From assembly GCA_028564675.1 (NCBI GenBank), contig JAOVVO010000156.1, positions 62,001 to 126,000 of the forward strand: a stretch of 64,000 bases of DNA, given 5' to 3'. The position numbers were made by a program, and so were the translations under genes. The notes beneath the pieces are model-generated. The model was not told where the DNA came from and did not search any database. It was given only the letters and a program-made list of their open reading frames with translations. Of this stretch, positions 38,991 through 51,282 are shown piece after piece. The DNA comes from Onchocerca lupi (Eukaryota > Nematoda > Chromadorea > Rhabditida > Onchocercidae). Each line of letters starts with the position of its first letter. Position 1 is the stretch's first letter.

Positions 38991-39190
38991 TGTTATAAAT
39001 TGTGTTATGTATAGTGATATGGAGTAAACAAACTCCCTTTGTGTTAACATGTTGTAAATTGTGCTATGATGACAAACAGCAAGCAAACTCCCTTTGTTTA
39101 CAAAAGTTAATATGTTGTCAATAAACTCCCTTTGCGCCATAAATATTATATTGTGAATTGTGCTAAGATTGACATGTAGTAAACAAGAGA
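38991..39190. repeat. Three imperfect ~60-bp tandem units
   Basis: The phrases AAACTCCCTTTG, TTGT(A/G)AATTGTG and TAACATG/TAATATG recur three times with small insertions. The unit is about 60 bases. No coding potential is seen; it looks like a short satellite. Confidence 0.7.
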
Positions 39191-39544
39191 AACTCTCACT
39201 ATAGAAAAAATTAGAATTAACGGAAAAAATCAGAATAGTCATAACTATTAGAACGAACAGAAATCCCCATCAAGAGAAAAAAAACTCTCTCTCAAAATAA
39301 ACAGTCAATACAAGCAGTACGATCAGATTGAAAAAAACCTTAGATCGGACAGAACTTTCAAAAGAGATTCCAGAAGTAGTTTTTCAACTGAACGATAACG
39401 AAGAGAAAAACCTAGCGATCGACCCCCTAGTGATATTTTCTGATCAACATAGATCAAAAATAAATCTCCCATCAACGAATGAAATCTTTATCACTCTATT
39501 CGTCTGTCCAAATATTATCTGTCGGAAAAATCCGAAAGATGTAA

Positions 39545-39870
39545 TTACCGTAAATGAGGGTTAAAGGTGAAGAAGAGCGAAAATAGTTTCAAAGGGGGAA
39601 AAACGATAAATATATTTGCTGCCAAAACGTTCCAATTGATAGATAAACAAAAAGAGGCGACAAATCACAGACACATTGGAGATCAGAAAGGAGAAGCCCC
39701 GAAAACATTCAAAAGATTCGGATTTTGGAACAGAGTCACCTCGAGTTCGAAGTTCGAAGTTCTTATATTGACACAGCGATAGTCAAATTCGACGTAGTTC
39801 GACGCGACTATGACAACAACTGGAGTTCGAAGTGATATAGCAGCAACAAATCAACAATCAAGGAGCAGTA
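39545..39870 (+). repeat. Recurring promoter-like block, copy D
   Basis: This is the plus-strand counterpart of copy A. It has CGATAAATATATTTGCTGCC, CAATTGATAGATAAACAAA, GGAGATCAGAAAGGAG, AAAGATTCGGATTTTGG and CTCTTCTCTACCAGTG in the same order. It stops about 35 bases before the 3' end of Helitron copy 2, in the opposite orientation to that element. This suggests that Helitron 2 landed in or next to an older block. Confidence 0.55.
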
Positions 39871-40879
39871 CTCTTCTCTACCAGTGATAAATTTATTTGG
39901 GTACTAGACCACGCTCCGTATGGCCGATTCAGCTAGCAGTGGAGACGTCATGCTTCGCGTGCTCCAGTTAGTCTATATAAATAAAAATGCAAACATCTGT
40001 TCAAAATGTTGAATCTCCGAAATTTCTTAAACACATGCTTTGTCTTTATTAGTTCAAAATCTAAAATTCCCGAAAGTTCTTACTTATTGTTTGGAATTTT
40101 GAAACAACGTTGCATTCGAATACAATTTTTAAAAGAGAGTTGCACAAGGCGTATTTTTAAATATTTTTTATATGCACGCGTTGCTGCACCTGTCTGTTAG
40201 TGAAAAGGAAGGACTTACGATTTGAGTCGAGTTGATGAATACGTGAATTATTAATTTGTATGTTTATTATTGATACAACAATAATTGATTACAGAATAAT
40301 GTATATAACAGAAAATTATGAAGTAGAATTATAACAGCCGAGGATCAACAATTCGAAGAACTTAAGGTCGAAATTATAACAGTTTACAACAGTCACTAGC
40401 TACATTTAAAACACAAAAATTACTGCAGTCGAATTTACCACACCAGCAACTAGCACAACCAAATTTAAGAATAATCCTTCTATCCTCTATAAGCGGGTGT
40501 GCCTTATAGAACACAAAAAAGAGATTTACGCAGCTTTTTCATGCTGTGTAAGAGACTGGTATGAGAAAGCATACCAATCTCTATATAATTTTTGTAATAA
40601 TTAGCATATCGGATGTGAAAAATCTTACATTTTACATGATCAACATATCGAATGTTACATTTGAATTGGGTAACGATTCAAATAGAACAATTTTTTATAG
40701 TGTAAGTATTTTGAAACACAAAAGTTATTTTAAAAAATTATTTCGGATTTTCCGACAGTACCTCAGTCTAGTAAAGTGAAAAGAAAAGAAAAGAGAAAGC
40801 GCGCGTTTCTAATATGTTTAATTTCATAATGCTTGCCCTTGTACAATAATCTTTGTGGTTCTATTTTCTGCTTAAATAT

Positions 40880-42660
40880 AGAAATTGTTTGTTTGCCGAC
40901 TCTAAAACACGCAACATGTAATTGTCCATGTGAGAAATAATTCCGATCTAGATCTAAACACGCACATCAAAGATTGACTCTGAGCTTTGTTGATAGTGAT
41001 TGCAAATGCGAATCAAATTGGGAATTGCAACCTCTTAAATTAAAATGGTATATCTGTTGGAATCATAGGAATGAAAGGAATAAGGATATTTTCATCTTTG
41101 AAAGAACTTGCCAAAATTGTTGTTTCTATGACTTTGCTCATTAATTTTTTTACTGCAAGCCACGTGTTCGTTGCAAAACTTTGGCTTGTTGATATTTCGC
41201 AACACAATAATTGGCACGTCGATTTTCAATTGCAGCACGTGCGGTGACACCTCTGCCAGATGAAGTGAATTCAAAAATTCTATTGGAAAATTAACTTCAT
41301 CTGCTTCCACAACAATTCAATGGACTTGTATATGACTGCCTGTACCGCAAGGTTCTGTATCATATTTTTCGTCATAACTTCATGCAAATCCTTGCAACAT
41401 CGGCATCGGAATTTCAGTACATATTAAATTATCGATTTTGTTTGAAATGATTTGTTATAGAGCCGGATTAATATATGTGCGTGTGATAGTTTTTTCTTTT
41501 GCCATTCCATTGAGTTCATCCAAGAGCGCACAGACCCAAATACTCCATGTTTTACCATGAAATCCATCAGCGATTTCAGCTTCTGCCTGAAAACACGTGT
41601 TGTAATGTTGCCATGTCCATCCATCGGCGATTGCCCAGGAAGAGCTTTTGTATACTGTCCCAAAGTGGATTACATGTAAATTTAATGACTAAGTCTGGAT
41701 GCTTGTGACGAATATATGCAATTGCATATTGAGAGTATTCATGCATATGACATGAAATGCCTACATATGAAGATGGCAAAAGTCTTACAATGCCAGTTGT
41801 AATGCCGTCGTTTACAACTGCATTTCGCAAATGAATGTATTCTTCAAAGCGAAGCTTTGTCTGATTTATTAGATGAAAATCAAACGTTCTGTTTCAATTT
41901 CTGCATACATATCTAAGATATATAGGTGAAACAACTGACGGATTTCAAAATGTGATTGCCTTCATTCTCTCGAATCATTAATCGGTATGAATAATAGTTC
42001 ATTGCGCTGCATTTCTCATTTGTTTCTTCGCCACTGATTGGATTTATCATCTTAATGTTGAAGTGATACCCACCGGCATTTTCCCAAAAAATGACTAGAT
42101 ATTGCAGGACATCATAGCATCGACGAGTTTCTGCAACTTTCGTTAATCGATCGTTTCTCTGATGAAGAACAATATCTCTAGGTTGAAAATGATCTCTGAC
42201 TGTAACAATTGCATATCGTCTATAGTTGAAGCATTAAATCTTAGCCCATGTTCTCAAGTAGGCGTTTTAGCGTTTTGTTGGCATGAACAATAATCTTGTA
42301 TTAGATGGCATCATATCAATTGCTGTTTTAAATAAACGCACTAAATTGCTTTTTTCGTGAGACTGTTATAATTGAGAAACGACAGATCTTTTTATGTCGG
42401 TATAAATTCCGCAGCATGCACTCAGTTCATTATTGCTAGCATTGATGGAGTATATTTATGCGAATTTATGCTGACCATCTGGCAACAGAAGCAGGGAGCA
42501 AGCTTTATGATAAATTTGTCCTTTCAAGGAGCCGGTAAAATGAAAGAACACTTTGAAGGTTGGCATGAATTGAGTTGTTACGATTCCTGCGCCGAACGAC
42601 GTCATTTGGAAGTACGAGTTGTATTTCCTGATTCTAAATCTGGCAAGCAAAGTTTTTAAT
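40880..42660 (-). pseudogene. Helitron Rep/helicase pseudogene
   Basis: Minus-strand segments match Helitron transposase in order. About 42650-42456 has Y-F-Q-M-T-S-F-G-A, F-M-P-T-F-K-V and G-Q-I-Y-H-K. About 42330-42250 has R-L-F-K-T-A-I-D-M-M-P-S. 41830-41576 has L-L-P-S-S-Y-V-G, then H-M-H-E-Y and F-T-C-N-P-L-W-D. 41663-41424 has R-V-F-R-Q-K-L-K-S-L, H-G-V-F-G-S-V-R and the HUH motif H-A-H-I-L. 41310-41092 has P-I-E-F-L-N-S-L and V-L-R-N-I-N-K-P-K-F-C-N. About 41060-40880 has F-A-I-T-I-N-K-A-Q and F-S-H-G-Q-L-H-V-A-C (helicase motif VI). The tyrosine-containing C-terminal half of Rep and most of the helicase are deleted between 41424 and 41310, and the remainder needs several frame changes. 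In intact elements Rep nicks and transfers a single strand in rolling-circle transposition. Confidence 0.85.
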
Positions 42661-43231
42661 AGTTTTGGCAGTTCTCAAGTTGAGGCAGTTTAATTTTTCT
42701 GGCGGCTCAACACATTCCTTTCGTTTCTCCATTAAATTTCAGAGCCTTACAACAAGGACGCACTTCAGTCGTAGTGCCGATGAGAACATGTGGGCTCAAA
42801 CTATAACCATCAGCTAGATCCTATCGGAATGCAAAGTAACTGTAATAGCGTATTGCTGAACAGGACCCATTTTTGACGCTGATTTTCTATTTCTCGTTGA
42901 TGTCTTCCAGCACTCTCAACCTATCGTGTTCATTCTGCTCAAAACAAAACAGATTTGAAGCTGCAGAACTCGACCGAATTGCTCCTAACTATGCATCCTC
43001 AAGTTTGGCTGCATGTCGCTCTGCTCGTATTTGAGCCATTCTTTGTCTTTTTCGCTCATTTTGCTAATGCCTGTACTTCTCAGTTTGATTTACGATTAAT
43101 CATCGCAATACTTCCATTCTGCATGAATACGACGACCAAAGTTTGATCTTCTGCGAGGCATTATTTGCAATTAAAATAGATCGACTACACCCGAATTGTA
43201 TTCGAAATTATTTGAAAATATCTAAGGAAAT

Positions 43232-43560
43232 TAATCACTGGATTACTCGTCCTTTGTATCTGTAGAGAAGAATAGAATTTTTTGACTGTCGTTTTTTTGC
43301 TATTGCTGCGTCAATCTGTGTCATTGTAAAACTGTCGCTGAGTCGGTGTAGAAACTCCGGACTGAACTGTTTGTTGAACCCGAATTGTTGTCGAACTTGA
43401 ATTGATTCTGCTTCAGAATCTAAATCTGTTGAACTTTCGGGCTTCTCCTCCTTTCCTGGTCTCCAAAATGTCGTCTTCTGATTGGTTGGTCTCATTTCTT
43501 TTGCTTGTTAATCGAAATGTTTTAGCGGGAAACATATTTATCCTTAAGGAGAAGCAAAAA
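43232..43560 (-). repeat. Recurring promoter-like block, copy B (inside Helitron 2)
   Basis: Read on the minus strand, it carries TTTCCCGCTAAAACATTTCG, GAGACCAACCAATCAGAAG, GGAGACCAGGAAAGGAGG, CAGATTTAGATTCTGAAGC and TTCTTCTCTACAG in the same order as copies A, C and D. It sits about 380 bases inside the 5' end of Helitron 2, upstream of the Rep remnant and in the same orientation, where a transposase promoter would be expected. Confidence 0.6.
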
Positions 43561-43941
43561 CAGTAGATATATCTGTAATTTTGATATAGCGTTGCATTTA
43601 AATAAGCGCGTGAAAACACGTGCTTATTTAAATGCAACGTTATATCAAAATTTTAGATCAATCGGTGAAAAAGTTGAAGTTGTGTAAAAAGAAAAATGCA
43701 GAAATTAGGAGTGTCAAAAAAATTCTGTCCAGAAGGCATAGTCCAAGACGTGGTCAAAAAATTCAGCCCGCTCACTACTTTTACTATCACGGACGTGACA
43801 TGTAAAAAAAAGATGAGTATGTCTACATAAAAATAGGCGCCTATTCGGATGCAAGTTTGTGTCAAAATATAAAAGCAACTGAAGAAATTTCGGAAATTTA
43901 AGGCTGGTAACGGCGAACATCTACATTTTTATTTATATAGA

Positions 43942-44995
43942 TTCTCTAATAATTGTCTGTAACGAAGAAAAACTGTTTCGTCTATTAATAAATTTTTTCT
44001 TTCAACAGGAATTGTCTCTTTCACTAAATTATTTTCCCGAAATCATTGAAAAACTTTCACGCCAGAGCCTGATAACACATCACCTTCGAAATAAAAAAAA
44101 AAAATCGAAAAAATTGAATAACTCGAACGAAGCCAAGTTTTAAAAAAGAACATGAAGATAACAGAGGCCGAAGTGAATATAGCATTGAAAAAGTTAAATT
44201 TATCAGAAAGGAAGCGTCTGCTAATCGTGAATCGTTCGACTCGCTTTTAAATTTTGCGAACCAATTAAGGAAGCAAAGTTTGCTTCCTTAACTTGTTTCG
44301 AAGCCTGTTTCTTTTACTTTCACTCATTCAAGTTATCAATTTTTTTAATATCACAAAGGATATGTGGTGCTTAGGGCATAAGCATAATCATCTAATCAAC
44401 TTCAAATAGATAAATTACTTTCAATTTAATTTGCTTTTCAAATTTCCAACTGAATTTAATCCTTGAATGACAGATATGTTTAGTAAATTTCGCAGTCGAA
44501 TACAGTTTTGTGACAACATATTTCAAGAAAGAGCATTCAGTTAAGGTGATCAAGATAAGTAATATATTTGCGAATTTTTTTTTTGTTTTTTTTTTGAAGT
44601 TTTTTCCTGTTGCTTTGCACATAATATTTTCTTCGTATTGTTCCATGGTACAGAAATATCTTTATACGCTTTTGTTCGATTTATAATATTTAACCCGAGA
44701 TAATTAAATCCATTTTGAATCTCCCATTATTTGCAAAGCCATCAGAAAACAAATTCAAGTGATGCAAAAACGATATAATATGATATAAATCTGATGTTTG
44801 AGACGATGATACATAATTATTTTTTCAGCTACAGATATGCACTATATTTGACATTAAAAGCAAAATTTCGTTTTGCAATTTCAATAAAGTTGTTATAATG
44901 ACAGGAATTGCATATTCCTCAAAATCGCAAACTAGAAAACGATCTGTTACTTGATGAAAAAATTTTGCTGGAAATATTATGAAACGACAAGAAAG
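43942..44995. other. Spacer between Helitron 2 and HPD 3' end
   Basis: No gene is recognised. The right part is presumably the HPD 3' untranslated region. There are short A- and T-runs (44093-44105, 44577-44596) and a GAAGCAAAGTTTGCTTC palindrome near 44268-44284. Confidence 0.55.
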
Positions 44996-47900
44996 TTATG
45001 AAATGTGGTGTAAAGTTCCACGTTTCTCCTGCTCTTTCTCCACTGCATTGAACAAAGCCTTTATATTTCCATCACCAAAACCCTGAAAAAATCCTTTTTT
45101 TTTTTTCGTTTTAAAAAGATTAAAATATTGATATCACATTCAAGTCTATTGATTATCGGCGGTTTTTAGAGCGAATATGGGGTGGTGTTATGTTCTATTT
45201 GTTATTATGTTTGGAATTTTTATTTTCTGTTTATCCTAAGCACGAATTATCTGAAAATTGTTTGATTTTCAATAGATTAAGTTCATATAATTATTTTTGG
45301 CCTCGTTCATATCAATTTCTTCTTTGTGATAGTATCTTATGCGTACAACTGATTTTTACTGCATTGGGCGTTCTATTCATTCCAATTAGTATTAGAAAAA
45401 AAGCTTTTGTACACTCCAAGTACCATTTTTCATCAAAGCACTTAGTATAAAATTTCGATTTAATATCAGGCTTTACAGAACAATAAAAAATATCGTGATC
45501 TTTCTCGGCACTTTATAAGTTTACACTTCATTTAATTTGATTTTAATATTTCTGGTTTTATAACATTTAATGAATAATTATGAGATTGAAAATATCATCT
45601 GAAAGTATTGATTTTGAAGGCATAGAAAAAAGTAAATTAAGTTTTTTCTCTTAAAATCAAGTTCTCGTGATTTAAAGCACATATATATCGTTTCCTTTGC
45701 GTCTTTATAGTTTCGGTTCATAGACATCATTTCAAACCTCTTTCTCAAGATCTGAATCTGAATTATATTGTTACAACAATTTCAACTGCCTTCAAATAGA
45801 AAAGTAAAGATCATTTCAACTTACATTAAAATTATTTCGTTGAATCACTTCGAAGAAAAGTGTAGGTCGATCTTGGACTGGTTGAGTGAATATTTGTAGC
45901 AAATACCCATGGCTGTCAAAATCCATAAGAATTCGGAGCTGTTTGATCTAGAATGAAGTTTTCACAATTAACAACATTGGTTTGTTGTAAAATCTCCAGA
46001 AAGATGACGAATGTCTTTTCATAAAAATTCGCGAACTTTTTCAAAGTTTTCCAATAGTTTCACTGGAGAAGTAGAAAGACGCTCTTCAAGATCGGTGTAG
46101 TATTGATCAGGAATAGCAATGAATTTGACACCTCTGCATTTCATTCGTTCTGCCGTTTGAATGATATCATCAACCAGGAATGCGATATGCTGTACACCAG
46201 CACCTCCGTTATAATCCAGAAATTCCTTGATATAAGAAATCAATTTAGAAGAACTTAAAAAATGGAAATTACGAAAAAAATTTATCTGCATTATACTAAA
46301 AGTAGAACTGTAACTGTCCAGCTATTGATTCCTAGCATCTAAATTACAACTGTAATTTGACAACAAATTGCTAAAACTCTTGTTAACCTGTATTTGGCCA
46401 CGTATTCCTAGAATCTTTGGAATTGGTTCAGTGAGACCTATCTGTATCGTTCTGTATTTATTCCCCACCAATACGATTTTCATGGCAGAATAACTCGAAT
46501 TGAATATTGATTCATCACTCGACCTGAAAAAGATTGAAAAGTTTTTGTTAAGAAAAAAAAATTATAATGAAATGAATATTATTACAGAAAATGCATTAAG
46601 GGAAAGAAAATTGGTTTTATTGAGTTTGCAGGATGCATAGAAAGTATAAACGTAACGAAGAATAAAATGTGACCTCTTTGATATTGTTCAAATTTCGAAT
46701 TATTTATAAAATTGTGCTTTATAATTTATTACAGAATTTTTGAAAACGGAATTTGGGTAAGAATTTCAACCAAATTTTTCGAGTCTGTCGTAAGTCCCTC
46801 ACTGCAAAAAAATTTTTCAGAATTGCAAAAAATTTAACTTAGTTCTAGAAACAAACCATATTTCTTCAAAATTAAATATTTTGTGGTAGTAATGCGAAAC
46901 AGGTTGCACAAAATCCACTGGGTAATTAATTACGAAATGATCTACGGAAACGATCGATATTTCTCTTCTAAAAGATTTTTCTTAGAAATATATCCAATAC
47001 ATGGAATTAAAAATAGGTTCATTTATCAAAACATTTTCCTTCTTTATTTCCAAACTGTTATTTATTTAGCATACTCCTACTTTTTGAAGCATCTGCAGTT
47101 ATAGTTAATTATCTTTATACACAGATATAATTTCGTCAAAACACTTGCAATTAGTGAATAAAATGGAATACTCTTCCACTCTTCTTTACTTTTATACACT
47201 CAAAAGAAATTTACAGTGATTTCAGAATATCGCTGCTACAATCATATTGTTCATATCTCGGCAAAAAGAACCCCTGATATGTTTTCGAATCTAGCAAAGT
47301 ATGACGTACATCGCATTCCTGAAATCATTAAAAAAGAAAAAATCTCATATCTTAATGTTCTTTGTAAAAAATGCAACGAAAAATTCTTCGGAAGTAATAT
47401 ATTTCTCAGCCAAATTAAAAAATTTTTTAAAATAATCTTTACCCATACCGGCAAACCAATCACAGCGGATTTTACGAAACCATCATCATCAGCAACAATT
47501 TCAATTGGTCTTATCAGAAATCCACCTTCTTCAATTATATGCTGCAATTTAAATCTTTAACTAGAAGTAATAATTTCAAAGCAGAACAGCAAATCACTGA
47601 CATCGCTCAATTTGCAGGAGAATTAACCGAAATGAATATTGGATGCAATTGCGGTTTAGCGAAAAGAGAGAAGGATCGAGTCCAAATATCCTTGTAACTA
47701 TGCGGACTGATTAAACAAAATTTGATATTTGCAAGCTCATTCATCAAAGTTCATATCTTCCAAAATCGCATTTTGATGAGACTTCATATCGAAAAGTTTG
47801 AATTTTTAAGATCTTTTAACTAAATTTACTTAAAAACCAAAGATTCAAATAATTTTTTTATACCAAAATCTTCTGTCGTCTCATTATATGGCTTCTAATA

Positions 47901-48702
47901 TTATTGAAACAATATTGCAATAAAACTATATGAAAATGTATAACTAGTAAATTTATATCAAACGCGACTATAAGGACCTTAACAGTGGCATTTATATCAT
48001 TGGTCAGAAATGATACATCTTTAACGGAATCTCCATGGATATTCAAATGTTTCACGAAATCTTCATCTCGTCCCTTGCATGTCGTGAAGATAAAAACGAT
48101 CTAAAAAAGCAAAAGCTGCATTTAAATCTCTTGATTTTAAGTAAATTCTTCAATTGATTCTTCTGCCGCACCTTTACCAATATCATTATATGGAAATAAA
48201 TGCCTGTCATTTATTATATTGTCTCTTAGTGATTTTTCTAATATGTCATCGATTCGCACAAAAGAATGTTATTTTTCTAAGATCGTCTTTATCCATGATT
48301 CATCGTATTTATCTTAGAAATGATAATTATACTTTCTAAGCTTACATTTCCATTACGGATAGCTATACTGCTCCACTGAGCATCTTCTTTCTTGGCAAAT
48401 TGTCGAAAGCCAAAATTGATACAATACCAATAAGAACTCTAAAATATATCTTGTCTGCAGTATCATCGAAGGAGGATAACTGGAATAATATAATGTATTG
48501 ATTTTAATAAAATATTATTCAACAATCAGAAGTCATAAACATTTAAATTTAATGATATTTTGCAGAAAAAATTCGGATCAAAATGACAAAAAAAAAATTG
48601 TAATTCAATAAGAAATCTCACTTGCAAAGCATTAGAAACGTAAAATTCAATGTGATGAATTGATAAAGGTGATCCTATCAGCGCAGCCGATTCCAACATC
48701 AT
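44996..48702 (-). CDS. hpd-1: 4-hydroxyphenylpyruvate dioxygenase
   Basis: Ten exons: 48702-48622, 48438-48346, 48100-47978, 47541-47449, 47318-47215, 46967-46839, 46523-46388, 46225-46037, 45947-45825 and 45082-44996. They total 1158 nt (385 aa; animal HPD is about 390). This non-haem Fe(II) enzyme of tyrosine catabolism converts 4-hydroxyphenylpyruvate to homogentisate. The predicted iron ligands are His175 (V-D-H-F-V), His266 (G-V-Q-H-I-A) and Glu349 (F-F-E-V-I-Q-R). Other family signatures are D-Y-N-G-G-A-G-V-Q-H, Q-I-F-T-Q-P-V-Q-D-R-P-T-L and G-F-G-D-G-N near the C terminus. The N-terminal half is more diverged than the C-terminal. The exon 6 donor (46838, AA|GTTAAA) was chosen because it is the only one that keeps phase; it adds about four residues relative to relatives. 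EMC4 lies 1.2 kb upstream on the same strand. A likely trans-splice acceptor sits 16 bases before ATG. Confidence 0.95.
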
Positions 48703-48717
48703 GCCCTTTCTTCAATT

Positions 48718-48720
48718 CCT
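48718..48720 (-). promoter_or_regulatory. Candidate trans-splice acceptor of HPD
   Basis: CTTTTTAG on the minus strand ends 16 bases before the HPD start codon, with no upstream coding exon recognised. This is consistent with spliced-leader addition. The use is inferred. Confidence 0.4.
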
Positions 48721-49942
48721 AAAAAGTTGTTTACAATGAGAATTGCATAGGAAATTAACAAATTCCAGTAATTATGAAATAGACATTCTCTAATGAAAGA
48801 TCAATGTCACCATCATTTTCTCTTCTGCAATATTTTTTTACAAGCCTGATGAGTATATTATTGAGCGAAAAGAATCTTTCTTCATCCTACAACATTCGAA
48901 TTCGCCACTTTCTCATGAGACAAATGAGTCACACGGGATTGTGCGAACAGTCAAATCTCTTAATATATTGAAAAGAATGAAATTGAATAGAATGCATCAT
49001 TTTTCACATTTTTTTTTTTTTTTTGAATTTTAATAAGTTTTGGAGAAAAAAATATATTGATAAAAGTGAAGGAGCATATTTCCACTTGCTTCAAACACTT
49101 TTATGCAATCATCAGATGCGATATCCTTCCATAATGTTAATTATTTTTAATGTTAATGTTAATTGGCATATTTCACTCGCACACTCATACTTCTTTTCCG
49201 CAACAAAATTTCCTATCGTAATTCTTCCAGTCATAATGATGATGTCAGTATTTATCACTATGATTCAAACAAGCTTTTCACTACCAATACAATCCACATA
49301 AAATCATCATTAATCAAAAACTTTTCAAATGCATTATAATTACCTTCATGTTTCAAAAGAAGCACATAAGTAAATTTTTATCAAATAAAGAAGAAAATCA
49401 GCAAGAAATCTTTGTTAAAAAAATATGACATAGTAAATCAAACAGAACAATCCTCCAAGTGGAATCGAAATTAGAGATTAAGATAAACCAAACTGTATGC
49501 ATTTGAATGTGAAACAGTATGAAGTGACAAAAATAATAGGAACTAATAAAATAATAATTGAATTTTAGTCGAATTAATATAGTATCAAAATTTTAATCAA
49601 ATTAATATGGTATCAAACAAGATATTGATTACCTGGTCATTTGATATAGCGCATTATTTCATGGTTTAAAAGAATTTTAAAGATGTTCTTTAAAAACATA
49701 TTCTCATATTAAGCCACCAAAATATCTCGAAATTCTAACTGTCCTTTAATGCACATACTATGTACAAACGTTCCTTTTCGCACTTCCTCACTATTGTTTT
49801 ATGTTTCTTCTAAAGTAGATATCAAAAGGAAAAACTTCACTATTGTAGATCATGAGATTGATTAGAAAGAATTTTTGACAATAATCCTTTATTTGACTGA
49901 GAAATATCATGTCGAAGAAATACAGAAAAAAAAAAAAGAATA
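48721..49942. other. Spacer between EMC4 stop and HPD start
   Basis: This 1.2-kb stretch between same-strand genes shows only short, low-complexity open frames on both strands and a T-run at about 49009-49024. It should contain the EMC4 3' untranslated region and any HPD promoter. Confidence 0.55.
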
Positions 49943-51282
49943 TCACGAAATAAATGAATCAGAAACAAAAGAATATTGCATTCGTTGAGGTGGTAATTGG
50001 AAATCGAGCCAATCGGATGCATGATTGGGCAATAATCCCATACTGTGTAACTTATAAAGGGCCATTGCTATTGCTACCATATTTCCAAGCACAAAAACCA
50101 ATTTATGCAGCAAAAGTGATCCCACATGCTCATCCTAAAAATTTATTTCATATTACTTCAATCAAAATGTAAGATGAACTTCAAATCTTTGTTCAAAATG
50201 AAATTTAGAGTATAGACTAATACTTCCTTTTAAGCCAAAATTAATATTTGACTTTTCAGTATAGGTATCACATGACTGTTCAGGCATTATATATTAACAT
50301 ATCCACTTTTTTGATTGCATATTGATTCAAACTATTTTCAAATTTTCGAAAAAGTTTGCTTCTGTAGTAAAAGAATGCTCCCTATAGTTACGACAAATTG
50401 TCTTTTCTTCATAACAAAAGTTTTATGTCAAATGCATATAAAAGGAACGATTTTTGCGATTTAGCAGCTAGTACATGTAATCCGTAAAATTTCAAGATAA
50501 AGTATTAGAAAAACGTATGCAAGAAATAACAAATATTTTTGTTTGAAAAGTTTCCTAAAAAATTACTTTTCACCTGAAACTAAATTTGCAATGTGAATTT
50601 ACATACCTGCAGTGAAGAAATTTTTTAGAATTTTGTATTTATAACAACTCGATTATTCAATAAAAAACATTCAAGTTAACTGGTTAACGAAATTATTGAC
50701 AAAAACTAGTAATCCATGAATAAACCTACGAAAAAATCAATAAACTTAACAAATATCCATTTTTTAATAAAATAAAGAAATAACCTGTAATGGTTTAAAT
50801 GCAGAATTAACATTCATCAGTGCTTTAACAGGACGCCATGCCATCATCGCGATCATCATAATAGGAAATATACTGATTGTATTGCCAGACATATACATCA
50901 TGAACAGATTCATTGGTAAACTCTTAACAGGTTGCAATGCCATATCCCAGGCACGCTTCTTCATTAAATGATGTGTTTGTTCATTGTCTCCAGTTTGTTC
51001 TATCTGAAAATCTTCAATTTTTGAATAGTCCCTTTATTTTATAAAATTTTAAGGATAATGAACTAATATCAATCTAATATTATTCTTTGTTGAATGGCAT
51101 GTAATTTTTTGAAAATAAAAAAAAAAAACTATAAAAAAAAATTTTACAGAAAAAGAAAAAACCTGCTGAACAGTAGTTCCAGCTTGCGAATAACCAGGCG
51201 GATTTAAGGATGGATCCATGACACGACTCACAGTCCGTGTCCCCGCATTTGTTAAATCCAGTTTCCATTTCGCCAATGACAT
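49943..51282 (-). CDS. emc-4: ER membrane protein complex subunit 4 (EMC4/TMEM85)
   Basis: Three exons: 51282-51163, 51003-50785 and 50134-49943. They total 531 nt (176 aa; human EMC4 is 183). Family signatures are clear: P-M-N-L-F-M-M-Y-M-S-G-N-T-I-S-I-F-P (from about residue 67), M-M-A-W-R-P, then M-G-L-L-P-N-H-A-S-D-W-L. Two hydrophobic spans lie near residues 70-100 and 118-140. EMC is an ER-membrane insertase for tail-anchored and multipass proteins; EMC4 is a membrane/cytosolic-side subunit (established knowledge). The first in-frame ATG (51282) was taken as start. PEX1 ends 0.77 kb upstream and HPD starts 1.2 kb downstream, all on the minus strand. All splice sites are GT-AG. Confidence 0.95.

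Larger units (their letters stand above)
36450..39540. other. Upstream region of unc-84, no gene recognised
   Basis: No exon chain or known domain is visible. The stretch contains a less AT-rich patch at about 37230-37520 on both strands of which no convincing product can be read, a TC microsatellite at 37729-37753, and three imperfect 60-base tandem units at about 38991-39190. It probably holds the unc-84 promoter. Confidence 0.5.
39904..43941 (-). mobile_element. Helitron copy 2 (decayed, once autonomous)
   Basis: On the minus strand the element starts at 43941 with A|TCTATATAAATAAAAATG and ends at 39904 with GTGGTCTAG|T, the canonical Helitron termini and A/T insertion site. It spans 4038 bp. 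Near the 3' end lies an inverted copy of the 5' motif (39974-39990 region) followed by two imperfect GC-rich hairpins. The interior encodes Rep/helicase remnants in the correct minus-strand order: an N-terminal segment (about 42650-42230), the Rep/HUH region (about 41870-41424) and the Pif1-like helicase C-terminal part (about 41310-40880). Frameshifts, stops and a large deletion between Rep and the helicase end show that it is dead. The recurring block (43232-43560) lies near its 5' end. Confidence 0.88.
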
